The notes: generated by a model not told the origin, from the letters alone. A stretch of 34,889 nucleotides of DNA from CAYZPB01 sp964568525 (GCA_964568525.1 CAZMPM010000010.1:1-34889), one strand, 5' to 3'. Counted from the stretch's first letter, positions 1-8,975 are shown. Numbers and translations: made by a program.

Positions 1-443
1 TCACCATACTATTTTTGCTATTATGGAAACTTGCTTTTGGTCCATTATCAAGTTTAATGGCTAAACGACAAGAGCGTATTGCCGAGCAGATCAGTAGTGC
101 AGAAAAGAATGTGTTAGAAGCGGAAAGAATTTTATTAGAACAGAAGGAAAACTTTCAACAAGCTCAACAAGAAGCTAAGGACATTATTGAACGCGCACAT
201 ATTACTAGCACAAGACAAGCAGATGACTTGATTGAAGCAGCAAAAGTAGAGTCTAAACGCATTAAAGAACAGGCGGCACTTGATATTCAGCATGAGAAGG
301 ACAAAGCAATTGCTGAATTGAAAAATGAAATTGGCTCTCTATCGGTATTAATCGCCTCTAAAATGATTGAAAAGGAACTAGATCTGCAAACACAGACTGC
401 CTTCGTTGATGAGATGATTAAGGAAGTAGGAGATATTCAATGA
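1..443 (+). CDS. atpF: ATP synthase subunit b (AtpF), 5' end outside window
   Basis: Subunit b of the Fo sector, forming the peripheral stalk that holds F1 against the membrane ring. The frame is open from base 3 and the first visible residues continue a hydrophobic N-terminal membrane segment, so the true start lies upstream; the in-frame TTG at 15 is not a convincing start. After the membrane part comes FGPLSSLMAKRQERI, typical of b subunits, then a long charged heptad-rich coiled coil (about residues 20-115 of the visible part). The stop overlaps the atpH start by 4 bases (ATGA), which implies translational coupling. Subunits a and c should lie just upstream. Confidence 0.95.
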   Translation, partial: TILFLLLWKLAFGPLSSLMAKRQERIAEQISSAEKNVLEAERILLEQKENFQQAQQEAKDIIERAHITSTRQADDLIEAAKVESKRIKEQAALDIQHEKDKAIAELKNEIGSLSVLIASKMIEKELDLQTQTAFVDEMIKEVGDIQ

Positions 444-985
444 GTGAAAGTGTAGCTGCGAAGCGTTATGCAAATGCTCTATTTGAAGTTGCAAAAGAGA
501 GCAAGCAACTTGAAAAAGTCGAGCAAGACTTGCAGTTAATAGTAGATACTATTTTTACTGATCAAGTAATTGTTAACTTTCTCAATCATCCGCAGATTAA
601 TGCCGAAGATAAGAGAAAGGTTGTTGGCGATACAATTGGTAAGAGTGTAACGCAAATTTCCGAGAACCTTTTGTTTCTATTGATTGATAGCCACAGACAG
701 AATGAACTACCAGCTATTCTAAGTGAATATACGAAGATGGCTAACGACGATCGTGGCATCATTGGTGTAGAGGTTCGAACAGTTGATGAGCTTGGTATAC
801 AAGAAAAAGAGAAATTAGCTAAAGCTTTAGCTAAGGAGTTTACAAAAGAGATTCGTCTCAATAATATTATTGACCCATCAATTATTGGCGGAGTCATCGT
901 TAACGTTGGCGACAAAATATATGATGGAAGTATAAGAACAAAATTAAATGTGATGAAAAGATTGATTACTACATCGCGAGTTTAA
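440..985 (+). CDS. atpH: ATP synthase subunit delta (AtpH)
   Basis: Subunit delta of F1, linking the top of the alpha3beta3 head to the b-subunit stalk. At 181 residues it has normal length. The N-terminal helical bundle opens with VAAKRYANALFEVAKES, the family signature, and the C-terminal part contains IIGGVIVNVGDKIYDGSIRT, matching the conserved delta signature of the form GGxxxxxGDxxxDgSvrgrL. It starts with an ATG overlapping the atpF stop and is followed 16 bases later by atpA. Position between b and alpha is the standard order of the bacterial atp operon. Confidence 0.97.
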   Translation: MSESVAAKRYANALFEVAKESKQLEKVEQDLQLIVDTIFTDQVIVNFLNHPQINAEDKRKVVGDTIGKSVTQISENLLFLLIDSHRQNELPAILSEYTKMANDDRGIIGVEVRTVDELGIQEKEKLAKALAKEFTKEIRLNNIIDPSIIGGVIVNVGDKIYDGSIRTKLNVMKRLITTSRV

Positions 986-1001
986 AAATAGGGGTGAAAA
1001 T

Positions 1002-2516
1002 ATGAGTATTAGACCTGAAGAAATCAGCTCGCTAATAAAAAAGCAGATTAAATCATATGAATCGAAAATCGAGGTATCCGAGGTTGGCACGGTTATCCAG
1101 GTTGGTGACGGTATTGCGCGTATTCACGGTTTAGCAAATGCAATGGCTGGAGAGCTATTGGAATTTCAAAACGGTGTTATGGGCATGGTTCAAAACTTGG
1201 AAGAACATAACGTAGGTGCTATTATTCTTGGACCTTTTGTTGATATTCGTGAGGGTGATACCGTTAAACGTACCGGCAAAATCATGGAAGTTCCGGTAGG
1301 CGAAGCTTTATTAGGCAGAGTTGTTAACCCGCTTGGGCAGCCGGTTGATGGTATGGGTCCAGTTGCAACTACTGAGACACGCCCAATTGAATCACCTGCA
1401 CCTGGTGTTATCGATCGTAAATCGGTACATGAGCCAGTGCAGACCGGTATCAAAGCAATCGACTCAATGGTTCCAATCGGACGCGGCCAACGCGAGCTTA
1501 TAATTGGTGACCGTCAAACAGGTAAGACAGCAATAGCAGTTGATACAATTATTAACCAAAAGGGTCAAGACATGATTTGTATCTACGTAGCTATTGGACA
1601 AAAACAATCAACCGTTGCGAGCGTTGTTGAAGTACTCCGCAAGCACGGTGCAATGGATTACACAATCGTAGTTACTGCTGGTGCATCTGAACCAGCGCCA
1701 CTACTTTATCTAGCGCCTTATGCTGGTGTATCGATGGGTGAATACTTCATGTATAAAGGGCAACACGTTCTAGTCGTTTATGATGACTTAACGAAGCAAG
1801 CTGCAGCATACCGTGAATTATCGCTATTGTTACGCCGTCCACCAGGTCGTGAAGCGTTCCCAGGCGACGTTTTCTACATCCATTCACGTTTGTTAGAGCG
1901 TGCAGCTAAGCTTAGTGATGCAAGAGGCGGCGGTTCTTTAACAGCACTTCCGTTTATTGAGACACAAGCTGGTGACGTTGCGGCATATATTCCGACTAAC
2001 GTTATTTCGATAACAGATGGTCAAATTTTCCTTGAGTCAGACCTTTTCTACGCAGGAAATCGTCCAGCAGTCAGTGTTGGTCTTTCGGTTTCGCGTGTTG
2101 GTGGTGCCGCTCAAGTTAAAGCTATGAAAAAAGTAGCAGGTTCACTTCGTCTAGACCTTGCACAATATCGTGAGTTGCAAGCCTTTTCACAATTTGGTTC
2201 TGACCTTGATAAGGAGACACAAGCAACATTGACTCGCGGCGCGAGAATGACAGAAATCCTTAAGCAAGACCAGTACCAACCAATGCCGGTTGAGAAACAG
2301 GTTCTTTCACTGTACACGGCTGTTAAAGGCTTCCTTGACGATGTTGCATTAAACGATGTTAAACGCTTTGAAAAAGAGTTACAAGTCTATTTCGTATCAG
2401 ATCACGAGGATATTCTTAATACGATTAAAACATCTAAGGAACTGACGAAAGAGACTGAAGAGAAACTTAATGCAGCAATTGCATCCTTTAAAAAGACTTT
2501 TGTTGCTTCCAACTAG
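1002..2516 (+). CDS. atpA: ATP synthase subunit alpha (AtpA)
   Basis: Non-catalytic nucleotide-binding subunit of F1. At 504 residues it is full length. The Walker A motif GDRQTGKT is at residues 169-176, the Walker B region ends in VLVVYDDLTKQA, and the arginine finger that contacts the beta catalytic site is R365 in SVSRVGGAAQ. The start ATG is preceded by GGGGTGA at 991-997. Nothing unusual was seen in the protein. The following 51-base gap to atpG carries a small hairpin, listed separately. Confidence 0.99.
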   Translation: MSIRPEEISSLIKKQIKSYESKIEVSEVGTVIQVGDGIARIHGLANAMAGELLEFQNGVMGMVQNLEEHNVGAIILGPFVDIREGDTVKRTGKIMEVPVGEALLGRVVNPLGQPVDGMGPVATTETRPIESPAPGVIDRKSVHEPVQTGIKAIDSMVPIGRGQRELIIGDRQTGKTAIAVDTIINQKGQDMICIYVAIGQKQSTVASVVEVLRKHGAMDYTIVVTAGASEPAPLLYLAPYAGVSMGEYFMYKGQHVLVVYDDLTKQAAAYRELSLLLRRPPGREAFPGDVFYIHSRLLERAAKLSDARGGGSLTALPFIETQAGDVAAYIPTNVISITDGQIFLESDLFYAGNRPAVSVGLSVSRVGGAAQVKAMKKVAGSLRLDLAQYRELQAFSQFGSDLDKETQATLTRGARMTEILKQDQYQPMPVEKQVLSLYTAVKGFLDDVALNDVKRFEKELQVYFVSDHEDILNTIKTSKELTKETEEKLNAAIASFKKTFVASN

Positions 2517-2526
2517 TTTCTTAAGT

Positions 2527-2548
2527 AGAAGCATCAGAAGATGCTTTT
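2527..2548 (+). other. Intercistronic hairpin between atpA and atpG
   Basis: AAGCATC (2529-2535) and GATGCTT (2540-2546) are perfect inverted repeats with the 4-base loop AGAA; one G-T pair and one A-T pair extend the stem to 9 pairs. Only a short T run (TTTT then C) follows, and the atpG ribosome-binding site GGTGGTG begins 6 bases after the stem. I infer an mRNA-stability, processing or partial-attenuation element rather than a full terminator, because the operon continues. Confidence 0.55.
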
Positions 2549-2567
2549 CTGAAGGTGGTGTAGAATA

Positions 2568-3443
2568 ATGCAGAACATGCGTGAGATTAAAAGACGAATC
2601 AGAAGTGTTCAGAATACCAGACAGATTACCAAAGCGATGACAATGGTTGCGGCGGCTAAGTTACGTCGGGCTCAAGAGCGCGCTGAAGGTTCTCGTCCTT
2701 ACACTGACAAAATCAGCGAAGTTATCGCCTCAATTGCTGCGCGAATCGGTACTGTTGATCACCCGCTTTTAGAGGTGCGCGAGATCAAAAAGACTGGCTA
2801 CGTAGTTATCACTTCTGACCAGGGTTTAGCTGGCGGATATAACTCGAACCTTTTGCGACAGTTAACGAAGACGATAAAAGAGCGCCATAAATCTATGGAT
2901 GAGATTGATATTTTTGTAATCGGGAAAAAAGGTAGTGAATATCTGAAAAGACGTGACTACCCGATTGTTGACCAGGTTCTTGGTTTAGCTGATAATCCTA
3001 GTTTTTCCGATATCAAGAAAATTTCCAATCGAGTTGTCAAGATGTATGCTGAAGGTGTTTTTGATGAAGTCTATCTTTACTATAACGAATTCGTAAGCAC
3101 AATCACCCAGATTCCTACGGAGAAAAAGCTGTTGCCTTTAACGGATATTAAAGCCGGAGAGGGTGTCGCAGCGAAAGATTTACAGTCTTACATCGAATTC
3201 GAGCCATCTGCTGAAGAAGTTCTCGGGACACTACTACCACGCTACGCTGAGACTTTAATCTATAGTGCGCTACTTAATGCGAAGGCTAGTGAGAGCGGTG
3301 CGAGAATGACAGCAATGGATAGTGCTACAACTAATGCTGACGAAATGATTGATTCATTGACGTTGACTTATAACAGAGCTAGACAGGCTTCAATCACTCA
3401 AGAGTTAACTGAGATTGTTGCCGGAGCAAATGCTTTATCGTAG
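2568..3443 (+). CDS. atpG: ATP synthase subunit gamma (AtpG)
   Basis: Central rotor shaft of F1. At 291 residues it is normal length. The N-terminal helix carries the signature MREIKRRIRSVQNTRQITKA and the C-terminal helix ends ITQELTEIVAGANAL, the two halves of the rotor coiled coil. I chose the ATG at 2568, 7 bases after GGTGGTG (2554-2560). An in-frame ATG at 2577 begins exactly at the conserved MREI and is an alternative, but it would place the ribosome-binding site further away. It lies between atpA and atpD as usual. Confidence 0.97.
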   Translation: MQNMREIKRRIRSVQNTRQITKAMTMVAAAKLRRAQERAEGSRPYTDKISEVIASIAARIGTVDHPLLEVREIKKTGYVVITSDQGLAGGYNSNLLRQLTKTIKERHKSMDEIDIFVIGKKGSEYLKRRDYPIVDQVLGLADNPSFSDIKKISNRVVKMYAEGVFDEVYLYYNEFVSTITQIPTEKKLLPLTDIKAGEGVAAKDLQSYIEFEPSAEEVLGTLLPRYAETLIYSALLNAKASESGARMTAMDSATTNADEMIDSLTLTYNRARQASITQELTEIVAGANALS

Positions 3444-3470
3444 AAAATTAATAAGTAAGGAGGTAAGCTG

Positions 3471-4883
3471 ATGAACAAAGGAGAAGTAATTCAGGTTATG
3501 GGACCGGTTGTTGACATTAGATTTGCGGGTGGGTCTCTACCAGAAATTAATAATGCAATTAATATAACGGTTAAATCTAATGATAAAACTGTTAAAGACC
3601 GTAATCTTGTCGTTGAAGTAGCGACTCATCTTGGTGATAACACAGTACGAACAATTGCGATGGCAACTACTGATGGTTTAGTTCGCGGAATGATTGGAGT
3701 AGATACTGGGAAACCAATCCAAGTACCAGTTGGTCCAAAGACGCTGGGTCGCGTTTTTAATGTGTTAGGTGAACCGATTGACGAGGCTGGGGAGGTTGGT
3801 TCTGAACTTTTCAACCCAATCCATCGTCAAGCGCCGACTTTTGATGAACTGACAACACAAGACGAGATTCTAGAAACCGGAATTAAAGTAATCGACCTAC
3901 TTGCACCATACGTTAAAGGTGGAAAAATCGGCCTTTTCGGTGGAGCGGGTGTTGGTAAAACGGTTCTAATCCAGGAGTTAATTAATAACATTGCTCAAGA
4001 GCACGGTGGGTTATCAGTATTTGCCGGTGTTGGTGAACGTACGCGTGAGGGTAATGACCTTTATCATGAGATGAAAGATTCTGGAGTTATTAACAAAACG
4101 GCGATGGTTTTTGGCCAAATGAATGAGCCGCCAGGTGCGCGTCTTCGTGTTGGTCTTACCGGTCTGACAATGGCAGAATATTTCCGTGATGTACAGGGTC
4201 AAGACGTTCTGCTATTCATTGATAACATCTTCCGTTTTACGCAAGCAGGTTCTGAGGTTTCGGCTCTACTTGGTCGGATGCCTTCAGCGGTTGGTTACCA
4301 ACCAACTCTTGCAACTGAGATGGGTCAACTACAAGAACGGATCACATCAACTAGCAAAGGTTCAGTTACTTCTATTCAGGCGATTTATGTTCCTGCCGAT
4401 GACTATACTGACCCTGCGCCAGCAACGACTTTTGCGCATCTAGATGCGACAACAAACTTAAACCGTAAAATTGCCGAGTTGGGGATTTATCCTGCGGTTG
4501 ATGCTCTGGCATCAACATCACGTGTTCTTTCTCCGCAAATTGTTGGCGAAGAGCATTACAATGTTGCGCGTGGAGTTCAAATGATTCTTCAACGCTACAA
4601 CGAGTTACAAGATATTATTAACATTCTTGGTATGGACGAGCTTTCTGAGGACGACAAAGTTACTGTTGCCCGTGCTCGTAAAATCCAAAGATTTCTATCA
4701 CAACCGTTCCACGTTGCTGAACAATTTACAGGCTATGATGGAAAATATGTTCCTGTTGCAGAGACTGTTCGTGGCTTTAAGGAAATCCTTGAAGGTAAGC
4801 ACGACGATCTGCCGGAATCAGCATTCCTATTCGTAGGAGTAATCGAAGAGGCAGTTGCAAAAGCTGCAAAAGATAAAAAATAA
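3471..4883 (+). CDS. atpD: ATP synthase subunit beta (AtpD)
   Basis: Catalytic subunit of F1, where ATP is made or hydrolysed. At 470 residues it is full length. The P-loop GGAGVGKT spans residues 157-164, the catalytic glutamate lies in GVGERTREGNDL, and Walker B is in VLLFIDNIFRF. The C-terminal DELSEED loop appears as DELSEDD at residues 389-395, a conservative change. The start is preceded by AAGGAGGT, one of the strongest ribosome-binding sites in the window, which suits the three-copy stoichiometry. Followed by atpC after 33 bases. Confidence 0.99.
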   Translation: MNKGEVIQVMGPVVDIRFAGGSLPEINNAINITVKSNDKTVKDRNLVVEVATHLGDNTVRTIAMATTDGLVRGMIGVDTGKPIQVPVGPKTLGRVFNVLGEPIDEAGEVGSELFNPIHRQAPTFDELTTQDEILETGIKVIDLLAPYVKGGKIGLFGGAGVGKTVLIQELINNIAQEHGGLSVFAGVGERTREGNDLYHEMKDSGVINKTAMVFGQMNEPPGARLRVGLTGLTMAEYFRDVQGQDVLLFIDNIFRFTQAGSEVSALLGRMPSAVGYQPTLATEMGQLQERITSTSKGSVTSIQAIYVPADDYTDPAPATTFAHLDATTNLNRKIAELGIYPAVDALASTSRVLSPQIVGEEHYNVARGVQMILQRYNELQDIINILGMDELSEDDKVTVARARKIQRFLSQPFHVAEQFTGYDGKYVPVAETVRGFKEILEGKHDDLPESAFLFVGVIEEAVAKAAKDKK

Positions 4884-4916
4884 CGGTTACGACCCTGAAA
4901 TAGAGGGGAGGATAAA

Positions 4917-5321
4917 ATGAATACAATGCATTTAGATATCGTAACGCCTGAACGCAAGGTGTATAGCGATCAAGTCGATATGGTTAGTGTTAGAGGTGTG
5001 GAGGGTGAGCTAGGTATTATGGCTAACCACGCACCCCTGGCAACGCCGCTTGCAATTTCAATTGTTACCATTAAAAAAGGTACAGAGGTTGTTAGAATTG
5101 CTATTAGTGGTGGCTTCCTTGAGGTGGGCTCTAACAAAGTTATTATACTTGCAGAAACAGCTGAATTACCAGAAGATATAGATATAGAACGTGCTCGAGA
5201 GGCTTTGCATAGAGCAGAACAACGTTTAGCTCACAAATCAAACAGCGAGTTTGACATTGTTCGCGCGCAATCAGCTTTTAACAGAGCACTGAACAGAATT
5301 AATCTAGTAGAGAAAAAGTAG
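4917..5321 (+). CDS. atpC: ATP synthase subunit epsilon (AtpC)
   Basis: Regulatory subunit of the F1 central stalk that limits wasteful ATP hydrolysis. At 134 residues it has the full two-domain form: an N-terminal beta sandwich (LDIVTPERKVYSDQVDMVSV, then GELGIMANHAPLATPL) and a C-terminal helical hairpin rich in Arg, Glu and Ala (about residues 85-134). The ATG at 4917 follows GGGGAGG. The TAG stop at 5319-5321 lies inside the left arm of the long inverted repeat that closes the atp operon. Confidence 0.96.
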   Translation: MNTMHLDIVTPERKVYSDQVDMVSVRGVEGELGIMANHAPLATPLAISIVTIKKGTEVVRIAISGGFLEVGSNKVIILAETAELPEDIDIERAREALHRAEQRLAHKSNSEFDIVRAQSAFNRALNRINLVEKK

Positions 5322-5404
5322 AAATGTCTAGCCGATTTTCGACTCATTAATTGCACGCATAAAAAATTAAGAGTAAGAGATTGGCGGACATTTTTCTTTT
5401 CTAC
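5318..5404 (+). terminator. Long imperfect inverted repeat between atpC and nuoA, probable terminator
   Basis: The left arm (5318-5352) and right arm (5365-5404) can pair over most of their length. Clear blocks are GTAGAAA with the distal TTTTCTAC, AAATGTC with GACATTT, GCC with GGC, ACTC with GAGT, and TTAATT with AATTAA. Mismatches, G-T pairs and bulges lie between them, and the loop is about 12 bases (5353-5364). The right arm contains TTTTTCTTTT. Position after the last atp stop suggests transcription termination or attenuation before nuo. The length is unusual for an intrinsic terminator, so an RNA element or the remains of a small inverted-repeat mobile element are alternatives. Confidence 0.5.
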
Positions 5405-5445
5405 AATCAGATTATTCAGACAATTCATGAGAGGAGTGAAGGGTA

Positions 5446-5823
5446 TTGGATTTTTTATTCAGTAATAGTTACATAACTATGGCAATCTTTATCGCTATCG
5501 GCGTAGGTTTACCACTGGTTGCTATTGAACTCGTCGCTCGTGTTTTGCGACCAAAAAATCCGACCAAAGTAAAGCTCATGACCTACGAAAGTGGTCTCAT
5601 CCCAACTGGCGATGCGCGGGTACAGTTTAATATACGCTACTATCTATACGCCCTGCTCTTTGTTGTGTTTGATGTTGAGGCGGTTTTTCTCTATCCATGG
5701 GCAGTCGCTTTTGATTCGCTACTACAGTACGGGTCATTCATTTTAATTGAGGTGTTAATCTTTATTGTTATCTTAGTTATTGGTTTAATCTATGCTTGGA
5801 AGAAGAAGGTGTTTACATGGTAG
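5446..5823 (+). CDS. nuoA: NADH-quinone oxidoreductase subunit A (NuoA)
   Basis: Small membrane subunit of complex I (ND3 family), 125 residues with three predicted membrane helices (about 10-32, 65-88, 97-118). The loop KLMTYESGLIPTGDARVQFNIRYY matches the conserved ND3 loop (E-S-G-x-x-P-x-G-x-A), here without the cysteine found in many homologues. The start is TTG at 5446, supported by GAGGAG at 5431-5436; the next in-frame ATG falls inside the first helix. The 3' end overlaps nuoB. First gene of an 11-gene operon. Confidence 0.93.
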   Translation: MDFLFSNSYITMAIFIAIGVGLPLVAIELVARVLRPKNPTKVKLMTYESGLIPTGDARVQFNIRYYLYALLFVVFDVEAVFLYPWAVAFDSLLQYGSFILIEVLIFIVILVIGLIYAWKKKVFTW

Positions 5824-6353
5824 AGAAAAATCAATTAACTGACGATCAATTAACTCCGGAAGAAGAACAAGCAATCGAAAGAGGTATCCTACTTACTTCT
5901 TTAGAAGTTATCAAAGGCTGGGCAAGAAAGAACTCAATGTGGCCACTTGGCTTTGGGCTTGCCTGCTGTGCAATTGAGATGATGGATAGTGGTGCTTCAT
6001 ACTACGACCTTGACCGGTTTGGGATTATCTTTCGTTCATCACCACGTCAAGCCGATGTAATGATTGTGGCGGGAACAGTTACCAAAAAGATGGCGCCTGT
6101 AGTTGAGCGTCTCTATGAGCAAATGTCCGAGCCAAAATGGGTGGTAGCAATGGGAGCTTGTGCAATTTCCGGTGGGCCATATGTTAACTCATATAGTGTT
6201 GTAAAAGGCGTGGACAAGATCATTCCTGTTGATGTCTATATACCAGGTTGTCCGGCTTCACCGGCATCGCTGATTCATGGTCTTACACTACTTCAAGACA
6301 AAATTGCGCATGAAGCTAGATATGGGGAAGGGGTGCGGATGAATCATGAGTGA
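5817..6353 (+). CDS. nuoB: NADH-quinone oxidoreductase subunit B (NuoB)
   Basis: Peripheral-arm subunit of complex I that binds iron-sulphur cluster N2, the last electron carrier before quinone. The four ligands are visible: the tandem pair in GLACCAIEMM (C50, C51), GACAISGG (C115) and PGCPASP (C145), numbered from the ATG at 5817. I prefer that start, giving 178 residues, because GAAGAAGGTG lies 5 bases upstream; an in-frame ATG at 5796 would add seven residues from within nuoA. Either way it overlaps the nuoA stop. Confidence 0.96.
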   Translation: MVEKNQLTDDQLTPEEEQAIERGILLTSLEVIKGWARKNSMWPLGFGLACCAIEMMDSGASYYDLDRFGIIFRSSPRQADVMIVAGTVTKKMAPVVERLYEQMSEPKWVVAMGACAISGGPYVNSYSVVKGVDKIIPVDVYIPGCPASPASLIHGLTLLQDKIAHEARYGEGVRMNHE

Positions 6354-6858
6354 CAATATTGATATTGAACCTAAAATACCATCTTATAATCAGCCGCAAC
6401 TAGATCGCTATGTTGAGCTAATTAATGAGAAAATTTCAGAAAAGGCAATCGTTGAAAGTTACATTAACGAGCCGAATTTCCACCTGTCTACTTTAATTGT
6501 TGATAAAAAAGAGTGGCTACGCTTAGCCGAATTTATCAAGGCCGATGAAGCGTTTCGGTTCAACTTTTTAATGAATCTTTCCGGTGTCGATTATGTAGAA
6601 TATATGGAAGTAATCTATCACCTCTATTCATACGAGCGTGATCAATATCTTGCAATCAAAGTGCAGACTGAGCGCGATGGCGGTAGTGTTCCAAGCGTTA
6701 TTAATGTCTGGCGTACGGCTGATTGGCAAGAACGCGAAGCTTACGATTTGTTAGGCATTGGTTTTACTGGTAGAGAGATAACCAGAATTTTAATGCCTGA
6801 TGATTGGGTGGGTCATCCACTTCGCAAAGACTATGTTATGCCGGAAGAGGAGGTGTAG
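6346..6858 (+). CDS. nuoC: NADH-quinone oxidoreductase subunit C (NuoC)
   Basis: 30-kDa family subunit of the peripheral arm, structural partner of NuoD. At 170 residues it holds the conserved block VWRTADWQEREAYDLLGI followed by GREITRILMPDDWVGHPLRKD, the family signature. It overlaps the end of nuoB by 8 bases and ends 3 bases before nuoD. NuoC and NuoD are separate proteins here, unlike the fused NuoCD of E. coli. Confidence 0.96.
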   Translation: MSDNIDIEPKIPSYNQPQLDRYVELINEKISEKAIVESYINEPNFHLSTLIVDKKEWLRLAEFIKADEAFRFNFLMNLSGVDYVEYMEVIYHLYSYERDQYLAIKVQTERDGGSVPSVINVWRTADWQEREAYDLLGIGFTGREITRILMPDDWVGHPLRKDYVMPEEEV

Positions 6859-6861
6859 TTT

Positions 6862-7977
6862 ATGGAATCGCATACTATTGAATCGCGTACTGAAGAAATG
6901 TTACTGAATATTGGGCCGCATCACCCAAGTACACACGGAGTTTTCCGCGTTACAGTTAAGGTTGATGGCGAACGAATAACGGAAGCGAAATCTTACCTCG
7001 GTTATTTGCATCGTGGTACAGAGAAACTTTGCGAAGACTTTAACTACACGCAGATTGTTCCTTATACCGACCGGTTAGACTATTTAGCGGGAATGCTTAA
7101 TAACTATACGCTTGTTCATTCCGTAGAGACGCTAATGGGAATTGAGGTTCCGAAGCGTGCTGAATATTTACGAGTAATTGCGATGGAGTTAAGCAGAATC
7201 TGTAGCCACCTTGTCTGGTGGGGTACTTTTGTTCTCGACTTGGGTTCGACGACGCCATTTACCTGGGCATTCCGTGACCGTGAGCCGATTATACAATTAT
7301 TAAATGCTTTATCTGGGTCAAGGATGACCTTTAACTATATGCGTGTTGGCGGTGTCAAATGGGATGCGCCGGAAGGCTGGCTTGAAGAGGTTGCTGCTTA
7401 TATCCCAGTGATGCGCGCAAAACTTAAAGATTATCACACGCTCGTTACACATAACGAAATTTTTGTTGATCGTATCAAAGATATCGGTGTATATGATGGC
7501 AAAAAGGCGATAGAATACGGCATTACCGGACCTAATCTGCGTGGCACTGGGATTGACTTTGACCTGCGCAAAAACCAGACCTATTCCGTCTATGATGAAT
7601 TTGAGTTCAAGACAATGGTTGGCGAAAGCGGTACAATTACGGACCGTTACAATGTTCGCATGGGCGAGATTGAAACTTCGCTCCAGATTATTGAACAAGC
7701 AGTTGCCAAAATTCCTGAAGGTGAAATTATGGGCACGGTTCCGAAAATTATCCGACCGCAAGAGGGCGAGGTTTACACAAGGATTGAGTCCTCTAAGGGT
7801 GAACTTGGCGTACATCTTGTCAGCAAAGGCAAAGATAAGCCATATCGGATTCATTTCCGCCGTCCTTCTTTTGTTAACCTGCAGATTTTAGACGAGCTCC
7901 TCGTTGGCAAAAGTATTGCCGACATCCCGCCGATTTTAGGCGCGATCGACATTGTTGTAGGGGAGGTTGATGGATAA
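6862..7977 (+). CDS. nuoD: NADH-quinone oxidoreductase subunit D (NuoD)
   Basis: 49-kDa family subunit, which with NuoB forms the quinone-reducing site. At 371 residues it is typical of the short Firmicute form. The N-terminal GPHHPSTHGVFR contains the conserved histidine loop of the quinone pocket, followed by GYLHRGTEKL and CSHLVWWGTF. The C-terminus ends IPPILGAIDIVVGEVDG, the relic of the hydrogenase-like cluster site. The stop overlaps the nuoH start by one base (TAATG). Confidence 0.97.
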   Translation: MESHTIESRTEEMLLNIGPHHPSTHGVFRVTVKVDGERITEAKSYLGYLHRGTEKLCEDFNYTQIVPYTDRLDYLAGMLNNYTLVHSVETLMGIEVPKRAEYLRVIAMELSRICSHLVWWGTFVLDLGSTTPFTWAFRDREPIIQLLNALSGSRMTFNYMRVGGVKWDAPEGWLEEVAAYIPVMRAKLKDYHTLVTHNEIFVDRIKDIGVYDGKKAIEYGITGPNLRGTGIDFDLRKNQTYSVYDEFEFKTMVGESGTITDRYNVRMGEIETSLQIIEQAVAKIPEGEIMGTVPKIIRPQEGEVYTRIESSKGELGVHLVSKGKDKPYRIHFRRPSFVNLQILDELLVGKSIADIPPILGAIDIVVGEVDG

Positions 7978-8975
7978 TGTCACTCCTATATGAGCCGTTT
8001 TCCTGGCTAAACTTTGTCTTGCTAGCGATCTTTGCGACGATTCTGTTGGTAATCGTACTAGTCTTTGTTATGTACGCACTATATGCGGAGCGAAAAGTGC
8101 TTGGTTTTATCCAATCGCGGAAAGGTCCGAATCGCGTTGGTCCGGTTGGTTTATTACAAAGTGTGGCCGACGTTCTGAAACTCCTCATTAAAGAGGATAT
8201 TACACCATTTAAGGTTGACCGTTTCCTGTTTTATCTCGCTCCAATTCTTGCTTTCGCGCCAGCATTTGCGATTCTGGCGATTATTCCGTTTTCGGAAAAT
8301 CTCTATTTTGCAAATAGCAATGTTGGATTGCTATACTATGCGGCACTTTCAAGCATTACAATCACCGGTATTCTATTAGGCGGCTGGTCCTCTAATAATA
8401 AATATGCGATTATGGGCGGTATGCGTTCTGTTGCGCAGATGCTTAGTTACGAGGTACCGGTCATTCTGTCATTCTTAGGAGTCGTATTAATGTCAGGCAG
8501 CCTGAACTTAATCGACGTTGTTTATGCTCAAAAAGAGGGAATGTGGAATATCTTTCCGCAATTTATCGGCTTCGTCGTCTTTGTAATTGCTGCAAATGCG
8601 GAGGTTAACCGAACACCATTTGACTTACCGGAGGCGGAGAACGAGCTGGTAGCTGGCTACTTTGTTGAGTATAGCGGCTTCCGTTGGGCATTCTTCATGC
8701 TGACTGAGTATTCTTATATTTTTGCTTTATCATCATTGATGACGGTACTTTTCTTGGGAGGCTGGGATGCTCCGTTTGGGCTCGACTTTATTCCTGGTAT
8801 CGTCTGGTTTTCTGTAAAGTTTTTAATATTAGTCTTTTATCTCATTTGGGTAAGGGGTACCTTCCCGCGTGTGAGAATTGACCAGCTAATGAGTTTTGCT
8901 TGGAAAGTGCTAATACCATTAGCTCTATTAAATCTTGTGGTCACAGCGGTTCTTAAAACGCTGGGTATCTTTTAG
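7977..8975 (+). CDS. nuoH: NADH-quinone oxidoreductase subunit H (NuoH)
   Basis: ND1-family membrane subunit that joins the peripheral arm to the membrane arm and lines the quinone channel. It has 332 residues and about eight predicted helices. Signatures are AERKVLGFIQSRKGPNRVGP near residue 40 and NRTPFDLPEAENELVAGYFVEY near residue 205, whose acidic residues belong to the coupling axis. It begins on the nuoD stop and is followed 15 bases later by nuoI. Confidence 0.97.
   Translation: MSLLYEPFSWLNFVLLAIFATILLVIVLVFVMYALYAERKVLGFIQSRKGPNRVGPVGLLQSVADVLKLLIKEDITPFKVDRFLFYLAPILAFAPAFAILAIIPFSENLYFANSNVGLLYYAALSSITITGILLGGWSSNNKYAIMGGMRSVAQMLSYEVPVILSFLGVVLMSGSLNLIDVVYAQKEGMWNIFPQFIGFVVFVIAANAEVNRTPFDLPEAENELVAGYFVEYSGFRWAFFMLTEYSYIFALSSLMTVLFLGGWDAPFGLDFIPGIVWFSVKFLILVFYLIWVRGTFPRVRIDQLMSFAWKVLIPLALLNLVVTAVLKTLGIF

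Noticed and set aside
7318..7854. 178-codon open frame on the - strand within nuoD
   Set aside because: It is wholly antisense to a highly conserved gene, has no recognisable domain, and the + frame fully explains the sequence.
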